From NCBI GenBank assembly GCA_946531435.1, contig CAMNAO010000003.1, forward strand, positions 1 through 64,000: a stretch of DNA of 64,000 nucleotides. The letters run 5' to 3'. Positions within the stretch are counted from its first letter, which is position 1. Every line of letters begins with the position of its first letter. Source of the stretch: an uncultured Clostridia bacterium (lineage in GTDB: Bacteria; Bacillota; Clostridia; Oscillospirales; Oscillospiraceae). The position numbers and the translations under genes were made by a program. The notes beneath the pieces are model-generated. The model was given only the letters and a program-made list of their open reading frames with translations, made no database searches and was not told the origin of the DNA. Positions 7,805 through 16,919 of the stretch are shown here, piece after piece.

Positions 7805-8692
7805 TCATTCGTTCCGCTGAAACTGCCACAAGCTGAGCTGTCCAAACGGCTCCTTTTCTTCGAAACGGTGCAGATAAGCGAAGATCTCGTCGTTATCGTG
7901 CATGATCCCGTTTTGCTCGCAGATGTGATGAAACAACTTCATCAGCTCATTGCTGCGCGGACTGGGGATCTCGTAGCGGTCTCCGTATTCCCTGATATAG
8001 CGCTCCTTCAATCCGGGGAAATGCCTGTCAAGCTGGCGATAGAAATACTCACGGCTGCCGTCGCGAAGCGTCAGCCCCATTCCAAAGCAGATCACGCCGC
8101 GCACCTGTGCCTCTATACACATTTGAAGGATCGACGCAATGTTCTCAGGGGTATCGTTGATATAGGGCAGGATCGGACACAGCCACACGACGGTGGGAAT
8201 GCCGTTATCGCGCAAGGTTTTCAGCGCCTCGAACCGCTCTTTTGTCGGGCATACATTCGGCTCGATGATCCTGCACAGGTTTTCATCCGCTGTTGTCAGC
8301 GTCATCTGAACAACGGCTTTGGTCTTTTCATTGATCCGTTTCAGGATATCCAGATCTCTGAGCACAAGATCGGACTTTGTCTGCAGTGCGACGCCGCAGC
8401 CGTATTGCTCGATGATCAGCAAGGCTTTTCGCGTGTATTCTGTTTTCAGCTCCAGCGGTATATATGGATCGCTCATGGAGCCTGTGCCGATCATACAGCG
8501 TTTTCTTTTGCGGCGCAGCGCGTCTTCCAGCAATTCAAGGGCGTTTTCTTTGACCTCGATATCCTCAAAAGCGTGATCCATCCGATAGCAGTTGCTTCTT
8601 GAATCGCAGTAAATACATCCATGCGTGCAGCCCCGATAAAGATTCATTCCGTTTTGAGAGGATAAGATCCCCTTTGCTTTCACATAATGCAC
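7805..8692 (-). CDS. Radical SAM protein of the SPL (spore photoproduct lyase-like) family
   Basis: 295 residues, GTG start at 8692 with GGAGGAAACGCT upstream. The cluster motif is RGCTHGCIYC (CxxxCxxC, residues 21-28), followed by 'TGSMSDPYIPLE', 'ALQTKSDLVLRDLDIL' and 'PILPYINDTPENI'. These are typical of the SPL-family radical SAM proteins related to Rv2578c, whose reaction is unknown. It uses one [4Fe-4S] and S-adenosylmethionine. It begins 30 bases downstream of a TetR remnant on the same strand, suggesting it was once regulated by that protein. Confidence 0.85.
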   Translation of the reverse strand: MHYVKAKGILSSQNGMNLYRGCTHGCIYCDSRSNCYRMDHAFEDIEVKENALELLEDALRRKRKRCMIGTGSMSDPYIPLELKTEYTRKALLIIEQYGCGVALQTKSDLVLRDLDILKRINEKTKAVVQMTLTTADENLCRIIEPNVCPTKERFEALKTLRDNGIPTVVWLCPILPYINDTPENIASILQMCIEAQVRGVICFGMGLTLRDGSREYFYRQLDRHFPGLKERYIREYGDRYEIPSPRSNELMKLFHHICEQNGIMHDNDEIFAYLHRFEEKEPFGQLSLWQFQRNE

Positions 8693-8722
8693 AGCGTTTC
8701 CTCCGCGCTCTCAATCTGCTGT

Positions 8723-8920
8723 TTATACAGCATTGTCCCAGTCGGCACGTACAAAAATCGAATGGGCAGCATATTCTTTCAGAACGGCTTCGATGACAGT
8801 ATCCGGAATATCCTGCTTATTGGCAAAGTGGCTGTAAAGGGATGCCTTACGGATCCCCACCGCATCGGCAAGCTGCGGGATACTGCTTGCTTTGCAAAAA
8901 TAGGACAGGGGATGTCAAAG
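8723..8920 (-). pseudogene. Truncated TetR-family regulator
   Basis: The minus strand reads KASSIPQLADAVGIRKASLY then SHFANKQDIPDTVIEAVLKEY and stops at 8723-8725. The first part is the TetR helix-turn-helix. There is no proper N-terminus, and the ligand-binding domain is missing: about 65 of roughly 190 residues remain. Confidence 0.75.
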
Positions 8921-8928
8921 CCATGACG

Positions 8929-8962
8929 TGCGCCTCGGTGAGGAAAACCTCACCGGGGCGCA
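8929..8962. terminator. Strong hairpin, probable terminator of the esterase gene
   Basis: TGCGCCTCGGTGAGG (8929-8943) and CCTCACCGGGGCGCA (8948-8962) form a 15-bp stem with one G-U pair and an AAAA loop. It lies 69 bases past the stop of the minus-strand gene ending at 9031. No direct T-run follows on either strand, so termination efficiency is uncertain. Confidence 0.45.
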
Positions 8963-9030
8963 TGTTCATCATTCCTTGATTTTTCACCGGCTCAGGAAGG
9001 CCTCTGCATTGGTACCTTGTCACCAGATGA

Positions 9031-10167
9031 TTATATCAGATATTCCGCGCCGATCTGCGTCTTCTTCCCCTCGATCACGTTCTTCACCCACTGAAGGCCC
9101 GTACAGCCTTCCCGCGTAAATCGCATGAATTCGGGCACCCAGAGGCAGCAGTGCGACGTGGCGCCGTTGGATTTGACCGGCTTCCCGTTCAGGTCATTGA
9201 AGTTGTAGTTGTAGAGGAAGAAGCTGAGCTCCGGGATGGACTTTCTGAGCCGGCTGATGGTGCCGCAGATGATCTTTTCCATGCGCTCCGTGGCTTCCGG
9301 CGGCCAGTCCTGGTCCTTCCGGGTATCCAGGTAGCGCTGGTAGCGAGTCAGGGCAAAATCCCGGAGGGAGATCACGTAGCCGATCTTGACACGGTCCTTC
9401 TGGTGTTCGTAGAGATACTCCAGGCCGTCGGAAACGATGTCGTTCGTCCGGATCTCGGCAGCAATGGAGGCAGGCACCTGCCAAAGCGTTTCCGCCGCGC
9501 TCCTGTAGTCAAAGTCAAAAGCCGCGCCGTCCACGATACAGGTGCAGTCCCGGCAGTCCGGGAAGCAGTTTAGGATGTCGTTTCCAACAAAGGCCGTGCC
9601 GAAGCCGCCGGCGCTGCAGCCCAGGACCACCAGCTTCTCCGGATGCGGGCAGAACTCTTTGATAAAATCGATGGAGGCGTGGAGGTTTCTGTTCCCACGG
9701 GCGTGGAAAACAGCCTCCTTCCCTTCTTGATCGGTGTAGGTGAAGTCGCCGTCACCGGCGTGGAAATCGCCGGTGGCGTAAGGGACGTAGAGCAGCGTCC
9801 AGCCGTAGAAGGGGCTCTTTCTGCACCTTTCGTGGAACATGCTGAGGCGTGCGTAGGCGTTCTTGCTGGGCTTGCAATAGGCGTCGTAAAAGGAGAGCTG
9901 CCCCTCCACGAAGACGTCGCCGGAGGGATAGGCCGCGCTGAGCTTATCAAAGATCAGGCCGCCTCCGTCCAGGACGATCAGGAGCTTATTATCCCTCCCC
10001 TTCCGGAAGAGGGCGTGGTAGCGGCTGCCGTCGCTGGAAACGGCGCCCTCCGGATAGAATTGATAGAGCTTGTCAGGCTTTGGCGAGGCGCCGGGATAGT
10101 CGGGCACCTTCTGATAATGCTTCATCTGCCAGACGAGGTGCATCCATTTAAAGTATTTGAAAAACAT
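9031..10167 (-). CDS. Pectinacetylesterase-like alpha/beta hydrolase
   Basis: 378 residues with AAGGAGGCGGCCTT before the ATG. Family marks are 'LIVLDGGG' (about residue 65), 'LYVPYATGDFHAGDGDF' (about 125), the nucleophile elbow GCSAGGFG (about 185), an Asp in 'IVDGAAFDF' and a C-terminal His in 'GATSHCCLW'. Pectinacetylesterases remove acetyl groups from plant pectin, and bacterial relatives have diverse ester substrates. There is no signal peptide, so the substrate is intracellular or the true substrate is small. The gene is 12 bases downstream of the ABC exporter genes and probably shares their transcript. Confidence 0.75.
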   Translation of the reverse strand: MFFKYFKWMHLVWQMKHYQKVPDYPGASPKPDKLYQFYPEGAVSSDGSRYHALFRKGRDNKLLIVLDGGGLIFDKLSAAYPSGDVFVEGQLSFYDAYCKPSKNAYARLSMFHERCRKSPFYGWTLLYVPYATGDFHAGDGDFTYTDQEGKEAVFHARGNRNLHASIDFIKEFCPHPEKLVVLGCSAGGFGTAFVGNDILNCFPDCRDCTCIVDGAAFDFDYRSAAETLWQVPASIAAEIRTNDIVSDGLEYLYEHQKDRVKIGYVISLRDFALTRYQRYLDTRKDQDWPPEATERMEKIICGTISRLRKSIPELSFFLYNYNFNDLNGKPVKSNGATSHCCLWVPEFMRFTREGCTGLQWVKNVIEGKKTQIGAEYLI

Positions 10168-10179
10168 AAGGCCGCCTCC

Positions 10180-11940
10180 TTATCTCTGCTGCTGCGCCGA
10201 AAACGCCTGAAAGAAGGCGTTCCGCGCCTGAAGCTCTTCCACCGTCCCCCGGTCTTCCAGGACGCCCCGGTTCATCACAAGGACCTGGTCCGCGTTTTTG
10301 ACCGCGTTGAAGCTGTGGGCGACCACGATCGTCGTCCGGCCCTGGGTGATCTTTGCAACGCTTTCCCGGATCTTATCCTCCGTTACAGGGTCCAGGTTGG
10401 CCGTCGATTCGTCCAAAATCAGGTAGTCCGGGTTCGTCATCATGGCCCTGGCGATGGCGACGCGCTGCCGCTGGCCGCCGGACAGCTTTTCACCGTTTAC
10501 GCCGACGTTAAAATCCAGCCCGCCTTCGTGGTTTTGAACGACGTCCTCCAGGCAGGCCAGGCGGATCACGCTCTGAAGCTGGTCCTCCTGGGGCTCCTTC
10601 ACACCGTAGCAGATGTTCTCCCGGATCGTCCCTTCAAAAAGGACCGCATTCTGGCTCACAAGGCCGAAGCGGCTCCGCCAGGCGCGAAGGGAGATCCGGT
10701 CCGCGTCTATCTTTTCCCCGCCGTCCGCACCCAGGAACAGCCCGCCCCTGTGATCCGGATAGAGCCGTTCGAGGACCCTTGTGACCGTCGTCTTTCCACT
10801 TCCGTTCAGCCCCACGATCGCCGTGATCTTCCCCCGCGGGATGACGGCGCTCACGTCCTTCAGTACGTCTGTATCAACGTAGCCAAAGGAAAGGTTTTCA
10901 AGACAAAGGTCGCCGGCTGCAGGCGCTTCCGCGCTGCCTGTATCCAGCACTTCTTCGTCCTCCTCCAGGATCTGGACGAGTTTTTTCGTACCGCCGCGGG
11001 TCGCCGCGAAAATGGACGGGATCTGTGTGAAGAACTGGAAGACCGTGACCATGTTGCCGCCGTAGGCGTAGAAGGCCACAAGCATCGTGGTCGTTGTGAC
11101 CTTGCCGGCCTTGATGAGGAAGATCCCGGCAAAGAAAGCGGCAGTAAAGAGCATCAGGGCTACAAAGGACTGGCCGAAGGCCACCGCTGTCTGCGCGAAA
11201 GCATTGTATTTATCCGCTTCATAGCGCTCTTCGATATGGCGGAAGCTCGCGGCGTTCTCCGCATGTTCGCTGTTCATCGCCTTGATGAAGCGGATGTGGC
11301 CGAAGCGCTCCGCAAGGTAGGAAGTGAAGGAAGCCAGCTTCCCGGCCACATACGTGGCGCCGCGCTCACTGAAACGAGCAGCGAAGAACATGATCACCAT
11401 CGTAAGGAGAAAGCCCAGCACCAGGATCAGCGCCGCTTCCCGGATCGCCGCATTTCCGGTCAGTACCACAAGGAGCAGGACCAGGAGCGTAAAGGAGAGC
11501 TGGAGGAGCTTTAAGGGGAGATAGGAGTATTCCGGGTCCGACGTGATCCGGCTCAGGACCTTGTTGGAGTTTTCTTTGTTGAAGAAGCTGAGCGGCAGAT
11601 TCATGACCTTTTTCCAGATCTTTTTCCGGACCTTGGCCGCAAGGTCCACAAAGCCCAGGTCCGCCACGACGCTCGCGTAGAAGAAGAGATAGCCGATGGT
11701 GCACATGAGCGCGTATGTGATGATGGGGGAAAGGTCCGTAAAGTCGCCGACGGTGATCTTTGCCAGGGAGTTGGCCTGGGTCGCCACAAGCAGGGTGCCC
11801 GTCATGTGGAGGAGCGAACCCAGGAGCGTACGAAAGACAGGGAGTTTTATGCCCCGAAAGAGTGTCTTCAACGGTTTTTTTGTCTTCAGGGAGATGGTTC
11901 CCTTCTGAAGGACGGAACTGTTCAAGGCTTTACGGCTCAT
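10180..11940 (-). CDS. ABC exporter half-transporter (permease-ATPase fusion), second subunit
   Basis: 586 residues from ATG 11940, which overlaps the stop of the preceding gene (ATGA) and is preceded by GGAGAGGAGGTGG. The N-terminal ~310 residues hold six membrane spans; the C-terminal domain has Walker A GLNGSGKTT, signature LSGGQRQRVAIARAMM, Walker B YLILDESTANLD and a switch His in 'TIVVAHSFNAV'. Together with the upstream gene it should form a heterodimeric type I exporter for drugs, peptides or lipids. The neighbouring esterase could process or detoxify the exported compound, but this is inference. Confidence 0.9.
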   Translation of the reverse strand: MSRKALNSSVLQKGTISLKTKKPLKTLFRGIKLPVFRTLLGSLLHMTGTLLVATQANSLAKITVGDFTDLSPIITYALMCTIGYLFFYASVVADLGFVDLAAKVRKKIWKKVMNLPLSFFNKENSNKVLSRITSDPEYSYLPLKLLQLSFTLLVLLLVVLTGNAAIREAALILVLGFLLTMVIMFFAARFSERGATYVAGKLASFTSYLAERFGHIRFIKAMNSEHAENAASFRHIEERYEADKYNAFAQTAVAFGQSFVALMLFTAAFFAGIFLIKAGKVTTTTMLVAFYAYGGNMVTVFQFFTQIPSIFAATRGGTKKLVQILEEDEEVLDTGSAEAPAAGDLCLENLSFGYVDTDVLKDVSAVIPRGKITAIVGLNGSGKTTVTRVLERLYPDHRGGLFLGADGGEKIDADRISLRAWRSRFGLVSQNAVLFEGTIRENICYGVKEPQEDQLQSVIRLACLEDVVQNHEGGLDFNVGVNGEKLSGGQRQRVAIARAMMTNPDYLILDESTANLDPVTEDKIRESVAKITQGRTTIVVAHSFNAVKNADQVLVMNRGVLEDRGTVEELQARNAFFQAFSAQQQR

Positions 11941-13682
11941 GAAGCCACCTCCTCTCCGGAAGAAAAGAGGCTTCTGTAGGCGGAGCAGCTCCTCCAAAGG
12001 TCTTCATGCTTTCCGAGTCCGGCCACGCGTCCGTGGTCCAGGACCAGGATCGTGTCCGCGTCCAGAACGGTGGAAAGGTCATGCGAGACCAGGATGCGTG
12101 TCCGGCCCGCCGCGTATTCGTCGATCAGCCTCGCGGTGGTCCGTGTGCCCCGGATGTCCAGGGCGCTCGTGGCTTCGTCCGCAAGCACGACACGTGCGTC
12201 AGAGAGGAGCATCCTGGCGACGGCAAGGCGCTGCCGCTGGCCGCCGGAGAGCCTGCCCGCTTCCTGCCCGACTTCATAGTCCAGGCCGCCCAGCTCCTTC
12301 ACCGCGTCCAGCATGTCCACCTTTTGGAGCATGGAAATGAGTTCTTCGTCTGAGATCGTCTTCCGGGCCCCGTAGGTCAGAAAGTCACGCACGGTTCCGG
12401 AGAAGCCCGGCGCGTTCTGCGGAAGATAGGAGAAGAGCTTCCGATAGCTTGAAATCTCGTATTCACGGATATCCGTGCCATTCAGCGTGATCCGTCCTGC
12501 ACCGGGCCGGTAGAACTGCTCGATGAGGTTTAAAAGCGTGGATTTTCCGGAGCCGCTTTCTCCAACGATCGCGAACTTGCTGCCGCTTTTCACGGTGAAG
12601 CTGACGTTATCCAGGATCTTTTTTCCTTCCAGCGTGAAGCTCACACCTTCAAAGGTGAAGTCTCCGGCTTGATCCGCCGTCTTTTCACCGCCCAGGTCTT
12701 CCGCAAGCTGCATGACCTCGGAAATTCGTGTGGTAGCGCCTTGGGCCTTCTTCGCAAGGACCCAGAGGGTCAGGTGGTCCGCGATGTACTTCTGGTACGT
12801 GGCACCCAGGCCGATGTACATGATAAACTGCGCCGTCGTGATGCGGCCGGACAGGAGCGGCACCGCGCCAAAGAGCATGATGACTACCGTCGGCACCACG
12901 AACAGGATGTTTGCGATGAGCTGGTTGAAGGCCACCGCCAACGTCGTCTTCTTCTGCGCCTTCTTCATGTCATCGATGAAAACGTCGCCCGCGGCGATCT
13001 CGTCCTCTGTTTTGTTATAGGCTTTGATGATCTCCGGATGCTCGACCTTTTCCGCAAGCCTTGCCGTCAGGCGCGCGATCACGCCCTGCAGCCGGCTCTG
13101 GGCTTTATACGTGACGCGGCCGGACCAGAGGGCGCCCAGGAGGACGACCGGGATCACAGCGATAAAGCCCAGCGTGAGAGCACCGCTTCCCATGACAGAG
13201 ACCCGGACCATGGTGCTGATCAGGAAGTAGAGCCGCGGGATCTCGAGCACCAGAAGGTCGATCAGGAAATCGGAGACAAAGCCGGTGTCGGTCGTGATCC
13301 GGGAGATGAACTCCTTCGGGTCATGGGCTTCCACTTCCGCCGTGGTCAGGGAAAAGACCTTGCGGGAAGTGACCTTCTGGAAGTCCCGGTTGATGCGGGC
13401 CTTCGCGATGAAGGTGATGTAGGTGGAGACCAGCCCCACCACAAACTGCAACAGTGCCAGGAGGAAGATGATGAGGCAGGCCGCAAGGACTGTGTTCACA
13501 ACCTGATTGTCTGTAAGATCCATCTCCGTAAGGCCTGAAATCCGCTCCGGGAGCGTGAGTTCAATGACGGCCTTGCCCAGATTCAGAAGGAACGCCGCGA
13601 CGATCAGTACAAGCGGCAGCTTGATCTGCCAGATCAGGTGCAGGAAGTTTTTCCAGACTGCAGGTTTCTTTCTTTCAGCCAT
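11937..13682 (-). CDS. ABC exporter half-transporter (permease-ATPase fusion), first subunit
   Basis: 581 residues. Six N-terminal membrane spans (first about residues 19-36) are followed by an ATPase domain with Walker A GESGSGKST, signature LSGGQRQRLAVARMLL, Walker B VVLADEATSALD and 'RILVSHDLSTV'. Both half-transporters keep complete catalytic Glu/His residues, so neither site is obviously degenerate. AAATAGGAGGTATTT precedes the ATG. A promoter about 150 bases upstream (13839-13867) would give a long leader. The substrate is unknown. Confidence 0.9.
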   Translation of the reverse strand: MAERKKPAVWKNFLHLIWQIKLPLVLIVAAFLLNLGKAVIELTLPERISGLTEMDLTDNQVVNTVLAACLIIFLLALLQFVVGLVSTYITFIAKARINRDFQKVTSRKVFSLTTAEVEAHDPKEFISRITTDTGFVSDFLIDLLVLEIPRLYFLISTMVRVSVMGSGALTLGFIAVIPVVLLGALWSGRVTYKAQSRLQGVIARLTARLAEKVEHPEIIKAYNKTEDEIAAGDVFIDDMKKAQKKTTLAVAFNQLIANILFVVPTVVIMLFGAVPLLSGRITTAQFIMYIGLGATYQKYIADHLTLWVLAKKAQGATTRISEVMQLAEDLGGEKTADQAGDFTFEGVSFTLEGKKILDNVSFTVKSGSKFAIVGESGSGKSTLLNLIEQFYRPGAGRITLNGTDIREYEISSYRKLFSYLPQNAPGFSGTVRDFLTYGARKTISDEELISMLQKVDMLDAVKELGGLDYEVGQEAGRLSGGQRQRLAVARMLLSDARVVLADEATSALDIRGTRTTARLIDEYAAGRTRILVSHDLSTVLDADTILVLDHGRVAGLGKHEDLWRSCSAYRSLFSSGEEVAS

Positions 13683-13838
13683 AAATACCTCCTATTTCGT
13701 TGTACTTTTTATCAGTATTCGAAGTCCTCATCATCCGGTGCATGGTATGATCGCTTTGAATGAAATAAAAGTCTCTGCGAACTGCACGAGTACCTTCTTT
13801 CGCGAATTGATATCGTATGCAACGCTGCTTTCAGATGA

Positions 13839-13867
13839 ATTATATCACGGCACCACCGACACATCAA
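13839..13867 (-). promoter_or_regulatory. Sigma-A promoter for the ABC exporter operon
   Basis: On the minus strand TTGATG (13862-13867) and TATAAT (13839-13844) are 17 bases apart. Transcription would begin near 13832, leaving a leader of about 150 bases before the first exporter gene. Confidence 0.6.
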
Positions 13868-13979
13868 TCACCTGCCCTGGCAGCAGCCGCCGAGAAACGA
13901 AAAATCCTCAAAAATAATTTGTTGTAACCTTCGACATCACAGCTCTCCCGTGTTATACTGCTCTTCGGGAGGAATGGCT

Positions 13980-14420
13980 ATGCAGATTTCAAGCAGGTTC
14001 ACAATTGCCTTGCACATTTTCACCTGCGTGGATGTGTTCAAGGATGAGCGCAAAGTCACCAGCGACTTTCTCGCCGGGTCGATCAACACCAATCCGGTCA
14101 TCATACGGAAGATCCTGACACAGCTCAAAAATGCCGGTCTCATCACCGTAGCCAGAGGTACGGGCGGGGTCGAGCTCAAGAGGGACTTGTCTGAAATTAC
14201 CTTCTACGACGTGTACGAGGCGATCGGAGCGGTAGAAAACGGAGATCTGTTCCACTTTCACGAGAGTCCCAACCCGGAATGCCCGGTTGGCAGAAACATC
14301 CACGCATTGCTGGATGAAAAGCTGAAAGCAATTCAAAACGCAATGGAAAACGAACTGCGGAGCTATACGCTCCTCGACCTCCACAGCGGGATGAAAGAGC
14401 TCCTGGCAGAGAACAGTTAA
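13980..14420 (+). CDS. Rrf2-family transcriptional regulator
   Basis: 146 residues from the ATG at 13980 (MQISSRFTIALHI), behind GGGAGG. The winged helix-turn-helix reads 'TSDFLAGSINTNPVIIRKIL' and 'LKNAGLITVARGTGG', the standard Rrf2 signature. Only one Cys is visible in the sensor region (NPECPVG), whereas IscR and NsrR use three, so it probably does not carry an Fe-S cluster and may sense a thiol-reactive or other ligand. It lies just upstream, same strand, of the PPOX/macro/sirtuin genes and is their likely regulator. Confidence 0.85.
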   Translation: MQISSRFTIALHIFTCVDVFKDERKVTSDFLAGSINTNPVIIRKILTQLKNAGLITVARGTGGVELKRDLSEITFYDVYEAIGAVENGDLFHFHESPNPECPVGRNIHALLDEKLKAIQNAMENELRSYTLLDLHSGMKELLAENS

Positions 14421-14472
14421 TTCCAAGGCTCCGGAGGATAGGATTCTTCCGGAGCCTTTTGCGGGAGGAACT

Positions 14473-15096
14473 ATGATGAAAACAGCGGACTATCTTTCCT
14501 ACATCGTACATGAGATACACACCACGATCGTTGCGACCGTGGACGATGAGGGTTTGCCCGTAACCGCCGCCATCGATATGATGGACTGCGACAATGACAG
14601 CCTCTATTTTCTGACGGCCAAGGGAAAAGGCTTTTATGACCGCCTCAGCAAACGGCAGTTTCTCGCTTTTACTGCCATGAAGGGGGAAGACACCATGTCC
14701 CGTGTGGCGGTGTCGATCCGGGGCAAGGTACGTGAGCTCGGCTCCGACAGGATCCCGGTACTGTTTGCTAAGAACCCGTATATGCGAGAGATTTACCCGA
14801 CAGCGGAGTCCATGCGGGCCTTGACTGTTTTTCAGATCTATGAAGGCACCGGTGAGTGGTTTGATCTCTCGAAAAAGCCGATTGAACGTGCCTCCTTCTC
14901 CTTTGGCGGCGCTGAAAAGAATCCGGAGGGCTATTTCATCCGGGAGGCCTGCATCGGCTGCGGAAGCTGTGCGGTGGTCTGCCCGCAGAGCTGTATTGTC
15001 ACCGACAGCGTACCCCACGTGATCCAAGAGGAGCATTGTCTGCACTGCGGGAATTGTATGGCGGTGTGCCCCGTGGGAGCGATAGAAAGAAGGTAA
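14473..15096 (+). CDS. Pyridoxamine-phosphate-oxidase-like flavoprotein fused to a 2[4Fe-4S] ferredoxin domain
   Basis: 207 residues. Residues 1-135 have the split beta-barrel FMN-binding (PPOX) fold ('TTIVATVDDEGLPVTAAIDM', 'SLYFLTAKGKGFYDRL'). Residues 150-205 carry two cluster motifs, CIGCGSCAVVCP and CLHCGNCMAVCP. Such fusions are presumed oxidoreductases moving electrons between the clusters and flavin; the substrate is unknown. GGGAGGAACT precedes the ATG. It is followed after four bases by the macrodomain gene, so the three enzymes are very probably one operon. Confidence 0.85.
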   Translation: MMKTADYLSYIVHEIHTTIVATVDDEGLPVTAAIDMMDCDNDSLYFLTAKGKGFYDRLSKRQFLAFTAMKGEDTMSRVAVSIRGKVRELGSDRIPVLFAKNPYMREIYPTAESMRALTVFQIYEGTGEWFDLSKKPIERASFSFGGAEKNPEGYFIREACIGCGSCAVVCPQSCIVTDSVPHVIQEEHCLHCGNCMAVCPVGAIERR

Positions 15097-15100
15097 CTCC

Positions 15101-15907
15101 ATGAATGAGAAAATGACACAAGAGCAGCGGCTGGACACGCTCATCGAAGCGTTCAAGGCCGATTCCGTTCAATACAAGGATCTACAGACGCCTGCGGATA
15201 CGGAGGGCAAACGAAGGATCCTCCGTTCCCTGATGAACATCCGCATGCCTCGAAAGATGGATGATTCCATCCTTGCCGTGCAGGATGAATACCTCCGGGA
15301 GCGCATCCGTGAAAACGGCGTCGTAAGCCTTGCTGATATTCCGGAGATCAAGGACGGAATGTCGATCTGGCAGGGGGATATCACCCGGCTATCCGTTGAC
15401 GCTATCGTCAACGCCGCCAACTCGCAGATGCTGGGCTGCTTTGTTCCGATGCACACCTGTATCGACAACTGCATTCATACCTTTGCCGGGGTACAGTTAC
15501 GGGCGGAATGCAACCGGCAGATGAATCAGCTCCGCATCCGCTACGGCAGAGATTATGAGCAGCCGACTGCTGTGCCGATGCTGACGGACGGTTTCAACCT
15601 TCCGGCGAAGAAGGTCATCCATATCGTCGGCCCCATTGTTGAGGGGCGGTTGACACCCGCGCTGGAAAAAGATCTTGCGGATTGTTATCGAAACACGCTC
15701 GACCTATGCGCGGAGAACAAGCTCCGCAGTGTGGCATTCTGCTGCATCTCGACAGGAGTCTTCCGATTCCCGAATGAGCGGGCGGCGGAAATCGCGGTGG
15801 ATACCGTAAGCAAGTGGCTGGACGGCCACAAGGGACAGATCGACCGCGTGATTTTCAACGTGTTCAAAGACGAGGATAAAGCTTACTATGAAAAACTATT
15901 ACACTGA
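15101..15907 (+). CDS. Zinc-containing macrodomain protein, ADP-ribosyl hydrolase (SirTM-linked type)
   Basis: 268 residues. The ADP-ribose binding loops are QGDIT (91-95), NAANSQMLGCF (104-114) and the later 'CISTGVFRFP'. Cys113, His118 and Cys120 match the zinc site of the Zn-macro subgroup. The ~90-residue N-terminal extension is also typical. In characterised Staphylococcus and Streptococcus systems this enzyme removes ADP-ribose placed by the class M sirtuin encoded next to it. Here the sirtuin gene overlaps it by 20 bases, so the writer-eraser pair is conserved. Confidence 0.9.
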   Translation: MNEKMTQEQRLDTLIEAFKADSVQYKDLQTPADTEGKRRILRSLMNIRMPRKMDDSILAVQDEYLRERIRENGVVSLADIPEIKDGMSIWQGDITRLSVDAIVNAANSQMLGCFVPMHTCIDNCIHTFAGVQLRAECNRQMNQLRIRYGRDYEQPTAVPMLTDGFNLPAKKVIHIVGPIVEGRLTPALEKDLADCYRNTLDLCAENKLRSVAFCCISTGVFRFPNERAAEIAVDTVSKWLDGHKGQIDRVIFNVFKDEDKAYYEKLLH

Positions 15908-16919
15908 TCAGCCAAACGGCTATCTGGAATCCATACAAAGGGGCCTCGCTGCCGTGCGCTCTTACGACCTTCATGCTTCCCATGGGATCGGAACCCGCGA
16001 CGAGCAGATCGCAAGACTGAAAAAGGAACTCGAAACCGCAGACGCAATCGTTGTAGGCGCCGGGGCCGGTCTTTCTACCGCAGCGGGCTTTACTTACTCC
16101 GGGGATCGTTTTAAGAAATACTTTTCTGATTTTGAAAAGACATTCGGTTTTCACGATATGTACACCGGCGGCTTTGTTGTTATGAATGCGGAGCCCGAAG
16201 TACTGTGGGCGTATTGGGCGAGGCACATTTACTATAACCGGTATATTGACGCGCCGAAGCCGGTTTATCCAAAGCTGCTGTCTCTCATCAAGGATAAGGA
16301 CTATTTCGTGATCACGACAAATGTGGATCATCAGTTCCAGCGCGCGGGCTTTGACAAAAAGCGGCTGTTCTATACGCAGGGTGATTACGGTCTGTTCCAG
16401 AGCGTTGATCCCAAGGTGCAGGAAACCTTTGACAACGAGGAATGGACGATGCGGGCCATGGAGGCGCAGGGCTTTGTCCGGGATGAAGCCGGCATATTCC
16501 AAGTGCCGGACAACGGTTCGATCTCCATGAAGCTCCCGACAGAATTGATCCCCACCGCTCCCAACGGCGATCCGGTCAAAATGAACCTGCGTTCGGACGA
16601 TAGCTTTGTTGAGGACGCCGGATGGCACAGGGCGTCGGCCGCGTATTTCGATTTCCTGCGCAGGCACGAAAACCTGCATGTGCTGTATCTGGAGATCGGC
16701 GTAGGCTCCAACACCCCGGTGATCATCAAGTATCCCTTCTGGCAGATGACGAGGGGCAACAGGCAGGCGACCTATGCTTGTTTGAATTTCGGAGAAGCAT
16801 ATTGTCCAAAAGAAATTGAGAAGCAGTCCATTTGTATCGACGGCGACACCGCCGAGGTGATCGAGGAATTGAAACAGGACGGTACGACAGGCATTGCCGC
16901 ATACCAGGGCGAAAAATGA
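15888..16919 (+). CDS. Class M sirtuin (SirTM), probable protein ADP-ribosyltransferase
   Basis: 343 residues. The NAD-binding GAGAGLSTAAG lies at 57-67 and TTNVDHQFQ at 143-151. Where ordinary sirtuins have the catalytic His (as in LHG), this one has YTQGDYG with Gln164, as described for SirTM enzymes, and it lacks the four zinc-ribbon cysteines. SirTM proteins ADP-ribosylate a partner (a lipoylated GcvH-like protein in the known operons); no GcvH-L or lipoate ligase gene is in this window, so the target here is open. Followed by a strong hairpin terminator at 17022. Confidence 0.9.
   Translation: MKNYYTDQPNGYLESIQRGLAAVRSYDLHASHGIGTRDEQIARLKKELETADAIVVGAGAGLSTAAGFTYSGDRFKKYFSDFEKTFGFHDMYTGGFVVMNAEPEVLWAYWARHIYYNRYIDAPKPVYPKLLSLIKDKDYFVITTNVDHQFQRAGFDKKRLFYTQGDYGLFQSVDPKVQETFDNEEWTMRAMEAQGFVRDEAGIFQVPDNGSISMKLPTELIPTAPNGDPVKMNLRSDDSFVEDAGWHRASAAYFDFLRRHENLHVLYLEIGVGSNTPVIIKYPFWQMTRGNRQATYACLNFGEAYCPKEIEKQSICIDGDTAEVIEELKQDGTTGIAAYQGEK

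Noticed and set aside
9643..11514. Very long open frame on the plus strand, opposite the ABC exporter genes
   Set aside because: It is the antisense of two genes with full ABC motifs. High-GC codon use makes the opposite strand open. No ribosome site or recognisable domain.
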